From the NCBI RefSeq assembly GCF_030272615.1, contig NC_081413.1, positions 163,589,080 to 163,653,079 on the forward strand: a DNA stretch of 64,000 bases, given 5' to 3'. A program made the position numbers and the translations under genes. Shown piece by piece: positions 20,746 through 31,879 of the stretch (within the stretch, counting starts at the first letter, position 1; the number at the start of each line of letters is the position of its first letter). The DNA comes from Cryptomeria japonica. Its lineage: Eukaryota > Streptophyta > Pinopsida > Cupressales > Cupressaceae. The notes beneath the pieces are model-generated. The model was not told the DNA's origin, made no database searches, and was given only the letters and a program-made list of their open reading frames with translations.

Positions 20746-23620
20746 ATGGGAGACACTTCATTAGCACAAGAAGACCTCTCTAAAGTTATTGAGAGAGTTA
20801 AGAACCTAGCCCAAAACTCTATGATGGAGAAAATTGTGAGGAGTGGTTCGGTTGAGGTTGCTACATTTCCCGTCACTACACCATGCTAGGAGTTAGTTTT
20901 GGAATGTAAAAACTAGTATGATACGGAGCACAAGTGTATCAAGGACATTAATGGTGAAGTGCTATTGAAGATAGACAAGAAGACTGTAATGGCAGCTATG
21001 GGCATTACTCATAAGGAGCCATATGAAGACTGGACCATTGGCACTTCATAGTCCTTTTTTGAGAAGAAGAGCACTTATAAAAGTGTGATTGCCAAGAACT
21101 GGTTATTGAAAATTCAAAGGGAGGTTCTAGATTACCAAGGCCACTCACCAGAGAGCAATTCATAACAAAGGTACATGATATTGTTGTTATGTTGAATAGA
21201 TTGAAAGGAAATGCCCATGCCTTTTACTGGGAAGATTGGATGTATTTCTACATCTGAATGGAAGCGCCTACCTAGATTGGGGACAAGTTGTTGTAGAGAG
21301 ATTGCATGAGAGTTTAAATAAATTTGTGGGAATGAGTGGTTTCTATATGTCTTCATACTTATTTTATATGCTTTCTTGCACCTAAGATTGGAATGGCTTA
21401 CATCATGAACCTTGGAATGATGGAATAAGGGTATATGAATACTATCCTCACCTACAGGAGTAGAGATATGCAAATAACGTCATGATATGGAATGACATTT
21501 TTGCAGGAAGATTAGTTCATGAGTTGTAGGGTAATACAAATAGGAGATTTTCGATAGAAGCAATAAAATTTATTAGTATTTATGGTAGTTTCTTTATCCA
21601 ATTTTCTTAGTTTACACATATTAGAGTTGGCGGCTTTCAGGGTGAACCTTTCAGGTTACCTAGGTATGCTTTGGATAGCTATGTTTTAATTGAAGTCAGT
21701 CGACAACTAGCTTATATTGATAAGAGAAGTGGAGGAAAGTATGGGGTGGTCTTTTCGGTAGAGCTTGGACACTATAGTTGTAGATCAATTTTAGATGCCT
21801 TGAACCTTGAACTTGAATTCAAGAAGTTCAATCTGCAGTTATATGTTGCTAGATATAAATTTGATAGTCCAAGGTTTGCTATAGAGAACTTAAATGTTGA
21901 TGATGGTTTTTGTCATGAACCTTAGCTAGATGATTATTGGGAGAATTGTGGTGATGAATTAGAAGTTAGAAGAAGATTATGGTCAAGGTTCATGGTTCAA
22001 CAAATTGTGACAATGGGTTTGTCCATGAATGTTTCTGATGTGCAAGTCGATAAAGGTGAGGAAGTTGTTGATCCTGAGTTTGATAAGAGGATACAGGGGC
22101 AGCATATTCTAGAGGTTGATTGGGATAGGAAAGGGGATGATAAAATTCAGGCCAGAACCTTTAATGGGATCAGACGGACAAAAAGATGGCTAAAAGATCA
22201 TCATTTTGGACAACATCCCATAGCTGCACTTAAGAGTAGAAAAATTGGTCAAACTCATGGAACTTATCAAGCATCTCTTTCTCCTTCTCACATTGTTATT
22301 GATATTGCTAGTAATGAGAAATAGAGGACAGAGAAAACTAAAATTGTAAATTTAGGAGAATCTTCTCTGGTTTCCGCCTCTGCTCGTGTCATCGGATCTT
22401 GTAGTAGGAAAAGTAGTCAAGATCTCCTTGCAAGTTCACTTGTAGTAGAATTGGATTTTGAGGAAGAAACTCAAGGAGGAATGGATGCTCAGATGCAGGA
22501 CAAGCTCATTACAGGTGTTGCTGATAAAGGAAAAGAAATCCAAGAACCTGAGGATTCTATGAATACCATGGCCATTGTCACTACTAACCAACAATCACCA
22601 CCACTGAGGGAGACATCTAATGTTCCCAAATGGTTAAGTGCTTCGCTTACCAAGAAAAGGAATGTAATTCCCATATCAATCCCAATGGAGGACATGGTCA
22701 ATAAATATCTGGGAAGAACATCAAAGTCCAAAAGGCTTAAGACTGAAGCGATGATTGATGTGGATGACCAAACAAGACATTGGATTGCAGAGGTGGCCAG
22801 ACCCCAACAGACAAAGATGTAGAGAATATCACTGAGAAGGACTTTTTAAAAAAAAAGATTGACTTAGGGGCGACCTCTCGAGCTGTAGCTGCTAAGCATT
22901 TGGAGAATTCCACTAAAATAATTCTCACCAGAACTTAGAAAGATGAAAGGGATAAAAATAAATGAAGCAGATCATAATGCAAATGGCCCAATACATCAAT
23001 GCTATACATGATCGTAATCCTCAACCGCTTTCTCAAGTTCCTTTTTTGTTTGATGCAAGATCCCCAATGAACTAGAGAATACTTGATCAGGTTCAAAGAA
23101 GCTGAATGGTTGTAGATGTCTTTAGTGGATGGCTGGAATCAATTGCCCAACATGGAACTAGATACATTTTCGATCTTATCAAGGTGTTTGAAAATGCAGA
23201 GTCTATAAGTAAGAAGTTGGAAATAGAAATAGTTGCTTGGGAAAAAAGAAAATCAAGTGGGTGGCTATATTGAAGTGAATGAGGGATACACAAAGGTATG
23301 GAGTAATGAATCTCTTAGTAGGAAAGCTAGTTTATGGTCTTGATGACAATGTACTTTTCGTGTGCAAAGAGAATATTGAGTGGAGAAATTCAACTATTGA
23401 AAAGGGACATGAGGAATCTATTAAGCTTTTAAAGGAGTTAAAAGAACTGACTAACACTATGCAGAAAGACATGAAATGTATAGATCTTCAACTCCTAAAA
23501 GAGGATAAGTAGACGCTTGAGGACTCATCTGATATGATCCAAGGTTTCAAAAATCAAGTGCAACAAATTCAAGAAGCAAAGTCCTTTACAATAGAGGATT
23601 TCTCAAAAATTGTATGAATT
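20746..23620 (+). pseudogene. Degenerate long gene of element U, unrecognised family
   Basis: Reading starts at ATG 20746 (MGDTSLAQEDLSKVIERV). It passes KIDKKTVMAAMGITHKEPY with stops, shifts frame near 21130 (LPRPLTREQFITKVHD, NRLKGNAHAFYWEDWMYF) and again near 21265. One frame then runs from about 21270 to 22822 with few stops. Motifs in it include SGFYMSSYLFYMLSC, HEPWNDGIRVYEYYPHL, THIRVGGFQGEPFRLPRYA and RTKRWLKDHHFGQHP. The C-terminal part (22450-23620) is charged, with a basic stretch TSKSKRLK, and then helical coiled-coil-like sequence (SIKLLKELKELTNTMQKDMK). Total about 950 codons. It has no polymerase, protease or transposase motif that I can see. I do not recognise the family. Coherent meaning across frameshifts shows that it was a real protein. 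Confidence 0.65.
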
Positions 23621-24578
23621 GAATCCATGTTACTGGTTTGATTTGATCATCTTGAGACGCATAAGGGTGAGGTTGTGCAGGTGAGCAAAAAGAAAGAAGT
23701 GTGGAAAGAGAGAATTCTACATATAAGTCTTCCATATTATCAACTTATTCTCAACTTCTCCTCAACTCACTTAGAGTGGTAAAATATTCTAAGAACCCCT
23801 TTGCTGTAGGACAAACAGGTGGAGGCCACATCATCTACAGGAGCTTGATTGCATCACGGTTGCTCGCAACTTATGTCGCTTTTCCTATTTAGTTGTTGTT
23901 TTTCAGTTTTTAAGATAGAATTCTTTAACTCTCATGAAGAGTTAATCTTTTTACTCTGGTTAAAATGTAACAAACTATCATAGCCTAGTAGCTATATAAA
24001 CTTTATTAAAAAACCTTGTAAAAGGTTTGAGAATTTTTGGGGTTAAGATAGAACAAAAAGATTTATCTTCTTTTTAGCAATATTATGTACTCTAAAAAAG
24101 AAAGGCAATTTTGTCTGTGAATAAAGTTGCAACATTTTCCATTTTTATAAATCTGTGTGTTTATGAATTGTAATGTGAATCTCTGCGAGGATTTGATTCA
24201 ATTGCAAAATTTGCAATATTTCTAATGCAATGTATATGAATGTGTGAAAAGAAAACTTTTGAAATTGTCTATCTTAATGATTAGATGAATGAAAGTTGTG
24301 AGCTTTAAGAAATTATTTGTACTTTAAAATATTGCAGTGTTCATTTTGTGTTGACATATGAATGCTTAAATTTCTTTAATACTTTCTAGTAAAAAGTGTG
24401 CATGAGAATTGTTGTAATTTAAGATTATTGAAAATCATTCTTGGGGAGATGTAGCTGTATACAGAGGTTAATTGTTTAAGCAGTTATCCAACTATTGGTG
24501 TTTTTTTTTTGTCTTTTGTTATGGGCATGTAGAAGTCAAAGAATCAGCATGTCTAAAAGGGAAATTTATTAACCAACA
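23621..24578 (+). other. Element U 3' flank
   Basis: No coding signal. AT-rich with possible polyadenylation signals (AATAAAG at 24120). GTAAAAGGTTTGAG at 24016 faintly recalls the LINE 3' end at 7870. It may be the 3' untranslated region of the gene to its left. The frame at 23701-23892 is unsupported. Confidence 0.4.
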
Positions 24579-24720
24579 GGTCTATTTTGGAAGATGGTGA
24601 GTTATGGCTTGACAAGATTCACATGAGTAAATCTTGCAAATATGTTCACGAAGGTAGTAACATAGGAGAATTTGATTTTCTCATTAGCTTCTATTAGTCT
24701 TCTTGACTAAAAATCATGAA
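24579..24720 (+). pseudogene. Copia C RNase H, C-terminal end
   Basis: ILEDGELWLDKIHMS then, after a frameshift, NLANMFTKVVT is the usual end of copia Pol (the [AD]xFTKxxx motif). It completes the domain broken at 19808 and proves that the intervening DNA is inserted. Confidence 0.85.
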
Positions 24721-24786
24721 ATTAAGGAATATACAAGTCCACATGTTTTATCCAGTAGGAGCTGGAAGTGCAACGATGTCGTCCAG

Positions 24787-24847
24787 GATCAGTCTCCAAG
24801 TGGGAGATTGTTTGGTGTGGAGCCTGATTAGTCTCCAAGTGGGGGAT
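24787..24847 (+). other. Copia C polypurine tract, tandemly duplicated
   Basis: CAGTCTCCAAGTGGGAGATTG (in part) at 24790-24810 is repeated as AGTCTCCAAGTGGGGGATTG at 24829-24848. Both copies are followed by a TGTT(T)GGT LTR-start-like sequence. A 39-bp duplication covers the tract and the first bases of the LTR. Confidence 0.75.
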
Positions 24848-25080
24848 TGTTGGTATGTGGTGACTGATCATGCAAGCATTGTACACTTGTTAGGTAGAGG
24901 GGTTAGCACGAAGGGCTGATGTAATAGGGAGCCCAACGGGCTCACCCAAAGTTTTCTCATACATGTACAGGAATATGTGTATGAGAATAGGTGATTAAGA
25001 ATAAGAGACAAAGATAACAAGAATATTATTTTAGGGTTAGGGTTAATTTTGTTAACCAAATTTGTAATTTAAGTTCGAAT
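24848..25080 (+). repeat. Copia C 3' LTR, short or truncated
   Basis: Starts TGTTGGTATGTGG directly after the purine tract. It contains CACTTGTTAGG, a GGGAGCCCAACGGGCTC hairpin-like sequence (24930-24946) and TTTTAGGGTTAGGG at 25029. The right end is uncertain, because gypsy H gag coding begins by about 25085. About 230 bp is short, so part may be lost. Confidence 0.55.
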
Positions 25081-25084
25081 TTGT

Positions 25085-26540
25085 AAATGCATAAACAATC
25101 GTGAGTACTTCCATGCAAAATGTTAATGCTACACATGTTAGTCAAGGTGGCAACCTTATTAATCAAAGGTTTTTTATACCTCCTTCCACGTGTCTTCCCT
25201 TCATGACCCAATCATCTGCCATACCCTAATATCATAGTGTTCCACCTCCTTATTCTCAATGTTAGCCTACATACAACAATATTACTCCTCCATCAGACTC
25301 TAATATGTCCAATTTCAATCCATCCACCGAAGGAACCATCAATAACTTAGCGAAAAATATTTCATCCCTACAACAATAGTTGGTTTCCATTACCTAATCT
25401 AAGTTTAATTTGTCCACATTTGATTTAGCGAGTCCATTATTTGATGACATTGTTCATGTTGTCCCTCTTAAACATATGGAAGTCCCTCAATTAGAGCTTT
25501 ATAATGGAAAAAGTGATCCCTTAAATCATGTGCAAACATTTCAAACTTTATGTAGTGACTTTGCTCATGATCAAACACTTATGGATAAACTATTTACTTG
25601 AACCTTTAGGATAAAGCCTTGCAAGGTTATTGTTCTTTACCAACTTATTCTATTACATCATTTGAACAATTAGCTAATACTTTTATTCAACAATTTCACA
25701 ATAATATTTGTCCTAAAATTACTTTGATTGATTTGATTCATTGTAAGCAAGGTGTTAAAGAAAATGTGTCTGATTTTATTGGTAGATATAAATATTTGTA
25801 TTCTTAAATTTCTTATTCTATGCCCAATCAAGATGTTCAAAGAATTTTTATTGCTAATTTACAAAAAGGCATTAGGGATTAGCTTCACTTTTCTAAGTTT
25901 ACTTCCTCCACATAGTTTTTTGCAATGCTTTATAATAATTAGCTTCAAGTGAGTCAATTTGAATCATCTCCTTCAATGGCTTTAGTTGATATGAATGAGA
26001 GTGCTTAGTAATCTTTTGTGAAGTTTAAACTAAAGAAGGGATACATCAAGATCAATTACAACATCGATACTCAAGTGGAAACCATAACATCAGGTGTGGC
26101 CCCTTTATTCAAATATTTTAGAAAATAATTTAATCCTCTTTCAAAGTCTTTGCATAGCATAATGACACAATTGATATTTTTTTTTGTTGAAACTTCCTTC
26201 CATCAAGGCAATTGATACCTCAAAACCTTTATCACCTTATAATGATCCCAAAGCCTTTTTCCAATTACATCGTCAACCTGGTCATAATACTAAGAAGTGT
26301 TATACTTCAAGGAGTAGAATTAAAGACTTTATTGATAACAATACCATATCCATAGCTGGTGTGAATGACAAAGGAAACAAATTTGTAGCTCCTCCTAATC
26401 AAAACCTTCAAATCTTTACTAATCCTTTGCCTTCCCATTCTACTAATGTGATTGAATATAAGCCTCTTGAATTTTCTCACAGTGACCTTGGTGTTGAGTC
26501 CAATAATTTTGTGAATCTTATTGATAAATCTACACCCTCG
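25085..26540 (+). pseudogene. Gypsy H gag
   Basis: One readable path runs from STSMQNVNATHVSQGG near 25098 through LKHMEVPQLELYNGK, DPLNHVQTFQTLC, LQGYCSLPTYSITSF, LANTFIQQFHN, KQGVKENVSDFIGRYKY and AIDTSKPLSPYND. These are the retrotrans_gag fold of large plant Ty3/gypsy elements. The zinc-knuckle-like stretch FFQLHRQPGHNTKKCYTSRS (near 26250) has its first Cys replaced by Phe. It ends with DKGNKFVAPPNQNLQ and linker. Frameshifts near 25600, 25805 and 26100. Confidence 0.82.
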
Positions 26541-26692
26541 TAAGGATCTATGCATTACTTTTGATCCTAGTGAGACTATTGTTGCACTTGATGGTCCACT
26601 ATATATCACTGTGAATATCAAAGACAAAATCTCACGAGGGGTGCTCATTGATCCAAAGTGTATGGTGAATATGATCACTGAATAATACCTCT
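26541..26692 (+). pseudogene. Gypsy H protease region, 5' part
   Basis: A readable frame gives LCITFDPSETIVALDG, LYITVNIKDKISRG and VLIDPKCMVNMITE, the non-canonical retropepsin domain of this gypsy lineage, in which the active site sits in VLID. Solo LTR K interrupts it just after CCTCT. Confidence 0.75.
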
Positions 26693-28309
26693 TGTAGCGT
26701 CGTAAATTGTATGCACTTGCTAGGGTGGTACAATTTCACACCTAGTTTAGCACCCACCTTGGTGCATTTTGCATTTTGCATTGCATTTCCCCTTTAACAC
26801 TTAATTAGGTCTAAGGTTCTATTTCATCATCTTCCATATCATAAAGTTGGGCCCTTTTCATTAAAGTGTGCCCCTTTCATTTTATTCTTCCAATACATCA
26901 TTTAATCTAAAACCCTAATTAGGTCCTATTTTGAACTTGGGGGCTTGATTTCGGGGGTCAAAACATCTTGAAATCAGCTGTAACTTCGGGATTTTCTCTA
27001 AAATCATCATATCCGACGGCCTTGAAAATTTGGTGAAAAGTTGTCGGGACCATGGCGCCTGGAGTGCGCACGGTCCCGGACATTTTTCCTGAAATTTTAG
27101 GAGCGTGATCCAATCATAAAATAAAGCTTAACCCCAAGAAATTGGTGGGAGATTCAATCTCTAGGTCGGCCAAAAGTTGAAATTAAGACCTAGGGTTTCA
27201 TATATAAGAGCTCTCTTTCTTCATTTGAAAGGATCAGAATTTTGGTTTAGGGGACCTTCTATGCAGCGAAAGAGAAGATCTTTGAAGACTTCAACAGCAT
27301 TCAACATCCACCCATCAAGCATTCATCAATTTCATTCATCCATTTAGGGCTTTGAAGACATTGAAGAGCAATAGGGGATCACTGACTGAAGATTGGCTTG
27401 TACCCCTCCCTTGGGGTTGGGTATGATTTCATGTTGTTTTCATGTCTTTGCATAAGCCTCATTATATCATTTGTATTCATGCTTTAGATCACTTTGCATC
27501 TTGATTTGGAGCATTTACATTATCATTTACAAGTAATTAGGGTTTACTTTCTAGGTTGCTCTAGTTTGCTTACTTGCATTTTAGGATCTTGCAGACACAC
27601 AAGGTCTGCACACACACTACTTTTACAATACAACTTGGCTATTCGTGGAGGTGGAAATCACCAAAGCGGGGTTTTGACTAAGGCAAAACCCTATATAGCC
27701 ACCCACCATACCTTTTCAGATATAAGTGCAGATTTCGGGATTCGGACGATGCCGCAAATTGCAGATCTGACAGAAGCAGACAGAAACTGAGCCACACACC
27801 AAATTTCAGGGCAAAAGACCAGGACAGGGGCGTGGGGCGCCCTGGTCCTGCTAGGACAGGGGCGCTGGGTGCCCTGGTCCTTCTGTCAGACAACAAAGTT
27901 TAGCATTTCTGACAGTTTTTCAGGTTGCAAAACAACAATTTCAGGAGCAGAATCAGGACAGTGGCACTTGTGCCCCTGTCCCGAACATTTTCACTCAGAT
28001 TTTAACTCTGGGTATGCATCTGCATTCTTGTCTTGTCCTTGTGTTTACAACTTTCCATTGTTTAATTTCAATTCGGCAACCTTGTTATTAGTTCATACTT
28101 GCACTTTGGGGTTAGGAATTGAACTTGCATCATTTTATCTTTCAATTACAACAAAGGAATAGAAACCCTAATAGGTAGCCCGTGGCTCTCTCTTCCACAA
28201 AAAGAAGTAGCCAATTGTGTGATACCTCTAGGCTCTTTCGTATTCCACAATGTGTGTCAAAAGGTAGGATTAGGGCATGTTAGCCTAGTCTCGCTTTTTC
28301 CCCTACACA
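26693..28309 (+). repeat. Solo LTR K (1617 bp) with a perfect 5-bp target-site duplication
   Basis: Ends are TGTAGCGTCG and CCCTACACA. CCTCT flanks both sides (26688-26692 and 28310-28314). The gypsy H protease reads across the empty site. No internal coding sequence or primer site is present, so it is a solo LTR, probably of a gypsy element. GC-rich stretches at 27050-27110 and 27820-27880 (GGGGCGTGGGGCGCCCTGG) stand out from the AT-rich surroundings. Frames at 27494-28162 are not genes. Confidence 0.85.
27201..27207 (+). promoter_or_regulatory. TATA box of LTR K
   Basis: TATATAA followed by GAGCTCTC, about 510 bp into the LTR, a normal place for the U3/R border. Confidence 0.5.
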
Positions 28310-28780
28310 CCTCTATACTCTAAAATTGCATCAAGTAACATATGATAAAAATGATGTCATGGTCAAGGTGTATGATGATTTCTCTTACTATACTATTGGT
28401 TCTATTACTCTTCTTATTTAGGTTGGTACTAAGTGCTTAGATGTCATTTTTATATCATTCCTGCATTAGATCAATTTTGTGTGAAGTTAGGACATCCTTG
28501 GCTATCTTCCATGAATGCGATCCCTTCTATAATTAATAAATGTATAAAATTTCCTCATAATGACACTATAATAATAATTAATCATAGCATGTATCAAGCC
28601 ACATTGAGGCATGGAGATGTCACCCTCAATTAATTTTGGTCTAATCAATTTGAAACTATTAAGCCTTGAAGTGATTCTCTTTTTTTATCTTATTAAAAGT
28701 GGAAGAATGAGATGATCTTATCTTTGAGTAAGCCTAGAGATCCTAGACCTATTCCTCCTCCCTATGCTGGACCTTCTATT
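28310..28780 (+). pseudogene. Gypsy H protease region, 3' part, and linker
   Basis: After the solo LTR the frame resumes with LKLHQVTYDKNDVMVKVYDD, YTIGSITLLI, GTKCLDV and, one frame over, FYIIPALDQFCVKLGHPWL then SSMNAIPSIINKCIKFP. This is the second half of the retropepsin (the GRPWL-like motif) of the same gypsy lineage. A proline-rich linker follows to the chromovirus I insertion at CTATT. Confidence 0.8.
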
Positions 28781-30286
28781 TGGTGCAGGAGCATCTAGTT
28801 TTGAGTGTATTTTATACATTTTGGTGTGTTATTCTATACTTTGGTTGTGGTTTGTGAATAATGGATGACTCATAGGTCCACATGTGTTTGTGATATGCAT
28901 TTGGAGGTTGGATGTCAATGTGATCATGTTTTTACTCAATTTTGGCTTATAAGCCCTTGTAAGCCTAAAATGGCATAAACATGCATTTTGGTGTCAAACA
29001 TCTTGAAAAGAATTATTTGGAATTGAGACATGTCATGTTAGTGGTTTTAAGTCATCCTAGGTGGTTTAGAATAAGAAACAAATCATGAAATGCAAAAATG
29101 CACTTTTTGGCAAAAGTTGTCAATGTTGCTTGACAACATTTTACAACTTTGAGCAACTTTTTACAAGTTTGAACAAATCGGTGGTTAAGAAACCGATGGA
29201 GAGTTAATTAGGATCAAAATAGAATATAAATGCCATTTTGAAGACCATTTTCCAATTTTTGCCTTGTATTTTCTCATTTGGAGCAGTAGTCCGTACTTCA
29301 TGGATTGATTGCATTTCTGTTATTTGATAATTTATTTGTATATGTTCTTTTAGTTCTCAGGAAGCAATTGAGTTAGTCTTTGTTGTAGGTTTGAATTGAG
29401 TTTTTGATTTTGATAGCTCTCGACCTGAGAAAGGGTTTTAGAGGCCCAAACATGGTTCCAACTTGAATTCCTTTGAGTTTATCTCAATAACCCTTGGGAA
29501 TCAAGCCATGGAACCTTTTTATAGTGTAAATTATCTTTTTTTTGATTTGGAGGTTATTGCACATCATTTCCTAGGTGAGCTCAGTCATAGCCTGATTAGG
29601 AAATGATTAAAATTTTGGAAGTGTTTGCAGAGATGAGTAGGTTTGAATTTTCCAAGCATTTGGCATGAGAAAGTAGGGTGTGGTAGAGCCTATGTGGAAG
29701 TTTGGAGGTGTGGAAGACTGAGGAAGACATTAAATCCTTGGAAGAAGATGAAAAAGACCCCAAAACCCTTCAAATTTGTCATTTTCGGGTTCTGTACCTG
29801 TACGGACAAACCTAGTTTCCTCACTTAATGAATCTCAAATTTCTTCCAAAAGGGTACTTAGATCATAAATTATTTTTCCTAGCTCTTTGGTAAAATTTTG
29901 AATAATTCCACAAAAATTGGTTAGGTAGGGCTAATTGGGGCTCTAGGGCTACTAGGCCTAGAAGGTAAGGAAAAGAAAGAGTGATGGAGAAATGGATGAA
30001 ACCCAAACACAAAACTAGTTGATTGGATTTGTAAAACCTTATGGAAAACTACTATAACCCCTGCAAGCATATATTAGGAGCTTGATAGAGTAAGGTTGGA
30101 TTTACCCTTGTGAATATTAACCATGCCTGAGCAGTTAGTGAGCACATACTGATTGGGAGAACTCCTAGAGAGTTTGGATGTTTAGATTGGTTGATAGACC
30201 AATTTAGAGTGAAGGGAGGCCACTAAGACATAACTTGGCTTTATTTTTGAAATGAATTGACTCTCTTTGAGTACCCCTCCCCATCA
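28781..30286 (+). repeat. Chromovirus I 5' LTR
   Basis: Starts TGGTGCAGGAGC and ends CCCCATCA. It aligns with 34868-36437. A possible TATA box TATAAAT is at 29225-29231. Compared with the 3' LTR it lacks about 60 bp around 29230 (AGTCTAAATGTAATC in the 3' copy). The frame at 29643-29828 is not a gene. Confidence 0.93.
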
Positions 30287-30289
30287 TAG

Positions 30290-30301
30290 TGGTATCAAAG
30301 C
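30290..30301 (+). other. Chromovirus I primer binding site
   Basis: TGGTATCAAAGC lies three bases after the LTR, one change from the initiator-Met site. Confidence 0.85.
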
Positions 30302-30370
30302 AACTAAGATTTGGGAAGAAGCCAGTACATGATAGACATTGAATCAGTATGAGAGAATGGTCTAAGGATA

Positions 30371-31354
30371 ATGACCAATGCCAAGTTATCCAAGAAGGTA
30401 GAAGATAAAGAGGAAGAGAATAGACTCCTTAGGGAAAGATTACTACAATTGGAGAGCAAACTTGACACAATTGAAGATAAGACTGAGAAAGTGACAGTCA
30501 AGGTCAATGAAGGGAAGGGTAAAGAACTAGTAGAAGAGGATAGCACACCTGAACCATACCCTATTCTACCTGAAGAACCTTTCCTTAGAGAAATGAAAGC
30601 CTTAGGAGGAAAATCCTTAGAAGGAGTGCCACTTTTTTGTGGAAAAATGGAACCAGAAGTAGTCATGGAATGGATTGATGGATTGGAGAATCGCTTTGAA
30701 TATGATGGGATCAGTGAGGCACAAAAGGTGAAGGTGGCCAAGTCTAGATCGAGAGGAGTAGCCTTGACTTGGTGGAAATTCATCCAGGAAGAGAGGCAAA
30801 AGGAGGGTAAGAATCCAATAGCCACTTGGAAAGCAATGTTGGCCAAGGTGAAAGAAGCATACATCCCTAAAGATTATGAGATCCAAGGTGGTAGAGGATG
30901 AAAACATCAAGGTAGCCAGATACTTGAATGGCTTGAGATGGAATATTCAAGAAGAATTGAGTTTTTATTTTCTAAGTACCATTCACAAGTGCTATCAATT
31001 GGCACTGAAGGTGGAAGAAAGGAGAAAAAAGAAACAAGAACAAAGAAATAGAGGTAGAGGTAGGGGAGAGATGATAGAGGTTGGAGACTTAGCTTTGGTG
31101 GAAGAAGTGTAGACCAGAGATCCCAAGGGGATTCCAAGTTGGTTGAGAAAAGTGGGGATTCCAATAGCAAGAGCAACTATAGAGGAAGTGGATCTAGCAA
31201 CTCTAGTAGAGGAAGGTCTAGTGGATCAGGAAAAGGGTCTTATTTTGCCACAATTAAGTGCTACAATTGCCATCAACTTGGACACTCGGCCTATAGATGT
31301 CCTAAGAAGTATTCTTCATCCCAAGGAGGTGAGAGGAGAGTAAATTATGCTTAA
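30371..31354 (+). pseudogene. Chromovirus I gag
   Basis: ATG 30371 (MTNAKLSKKVEDKEEENRL) starts a coiled-coil-like N-terminus. The retrotrans_gag domain follows, with VPLFCGKMEPEVVMEWIDGL and ALTWWKFIQEERQ. Near 30885 the frame jumps from IPKDYEIQ to ENIKVARYLNGLRWNIQEEL, which leaves out roughly 30-40 residues found in relatives. The zinc knuckle CYNCHQLGHSAYRCP (31259-31303) has all four metal ligands. The frame ends at about 31352. Confidence 0.88.
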
Positions 31355-31879
31355 GAGGATGCAACAAACATGAAAGCATTAGAGGTGAGTTTGGATTCAG
31401 AGGTTGGAGAAAATCTTATGATAAGAAGAGTCTTGATTAAGGAACCGGTTAAGGAGGAACCTAGCCAAAGGAGATCCTTATTTAGGATAAAATGCAGGAT
31501 CATGGGAAAGGTATGTAGAGTGGTGGTGGATTCAGGATCCACAGATAACATAGTGTCAGAGGAAGCAGTGAGTAAGCTCAATTTACCAAGAATACCGCAT
31601 AGTGATTCTTATAGGGTTACATGGCTCAACAAGGGGCAGTATGTTCTTGTGAATGAATAAACTTGGGTGGAGTTCACTATAGGAGGCTACAAGGAAAAAA
31701 TATTGTGTGACAGCTTGCCCATGGATTCTTACCACCTACTCCTAGGTAGGCCATGACAGTTTGACAGAAAAACAATACACCATTGAGAGAAGAATGCTTA
31801 TACCTTTCAAAAGGATGGAATCACCTACAAAATTCAGTCCATAGGAGACCAAGTAGAGGGAAGATAAAAAGGTTCTAAT
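31355..31879 (+). pseudogene. Chromovirus I aspartic protease
   Basis: RIKCRIMGKVCRVVVDSGST then DNIVSEEAVSKLNLP (31480-31600) has the DSG active site. The later half YKEKILCDSLPMDSYHLLLG then RPW is present but broken by stops at about 31660, 31757 and 31867. Confidence 0.87.

Larger units (their letters stand above)
19809..24578 (+). mobile_element. Element U, unclassified 4.77-kb insertion
   Basis: The ends are set by the broken copia C RNase H: FIQS ends at 19808 and ILEDGEL-type sequence resumes at 24579. The flanks AGTCT (19804-19808) and GGTCT (24579-24583) could be a 5-bp target duplication with one mismatch; ACAGTCT and ACAGGTCT is an alternative longer match. The inserted DNA starts TGTTAGTCC and ends AACCAACA, the TG...CA ends of an LTR element. 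Yet I see no direct terminal repeats, no primer binding site, no long inverted repeats and no poly(A) tail. It carries one long degenerate gene. Confidence 0.65.

Noticed and set aside
25029-25046. Telomere-like TTAGGGTTAGGG
   Set aside because: Two units only and not in register with the plant TTTAGGG repeat; no sign of a chromosome end or fusion.
27494-28162. Two ORFs of about 98 codons in a GC-richer region that could suggest a host gene
   Set aside because: They lie wholly in solo LTR K, which has firm ends and a target duplication. No family resemblance.
30304-30864. 186-codon minus-strand ORF
   Set aside because: Antisense of chromovirus I gag, which has clear family motifs on the plus strand.
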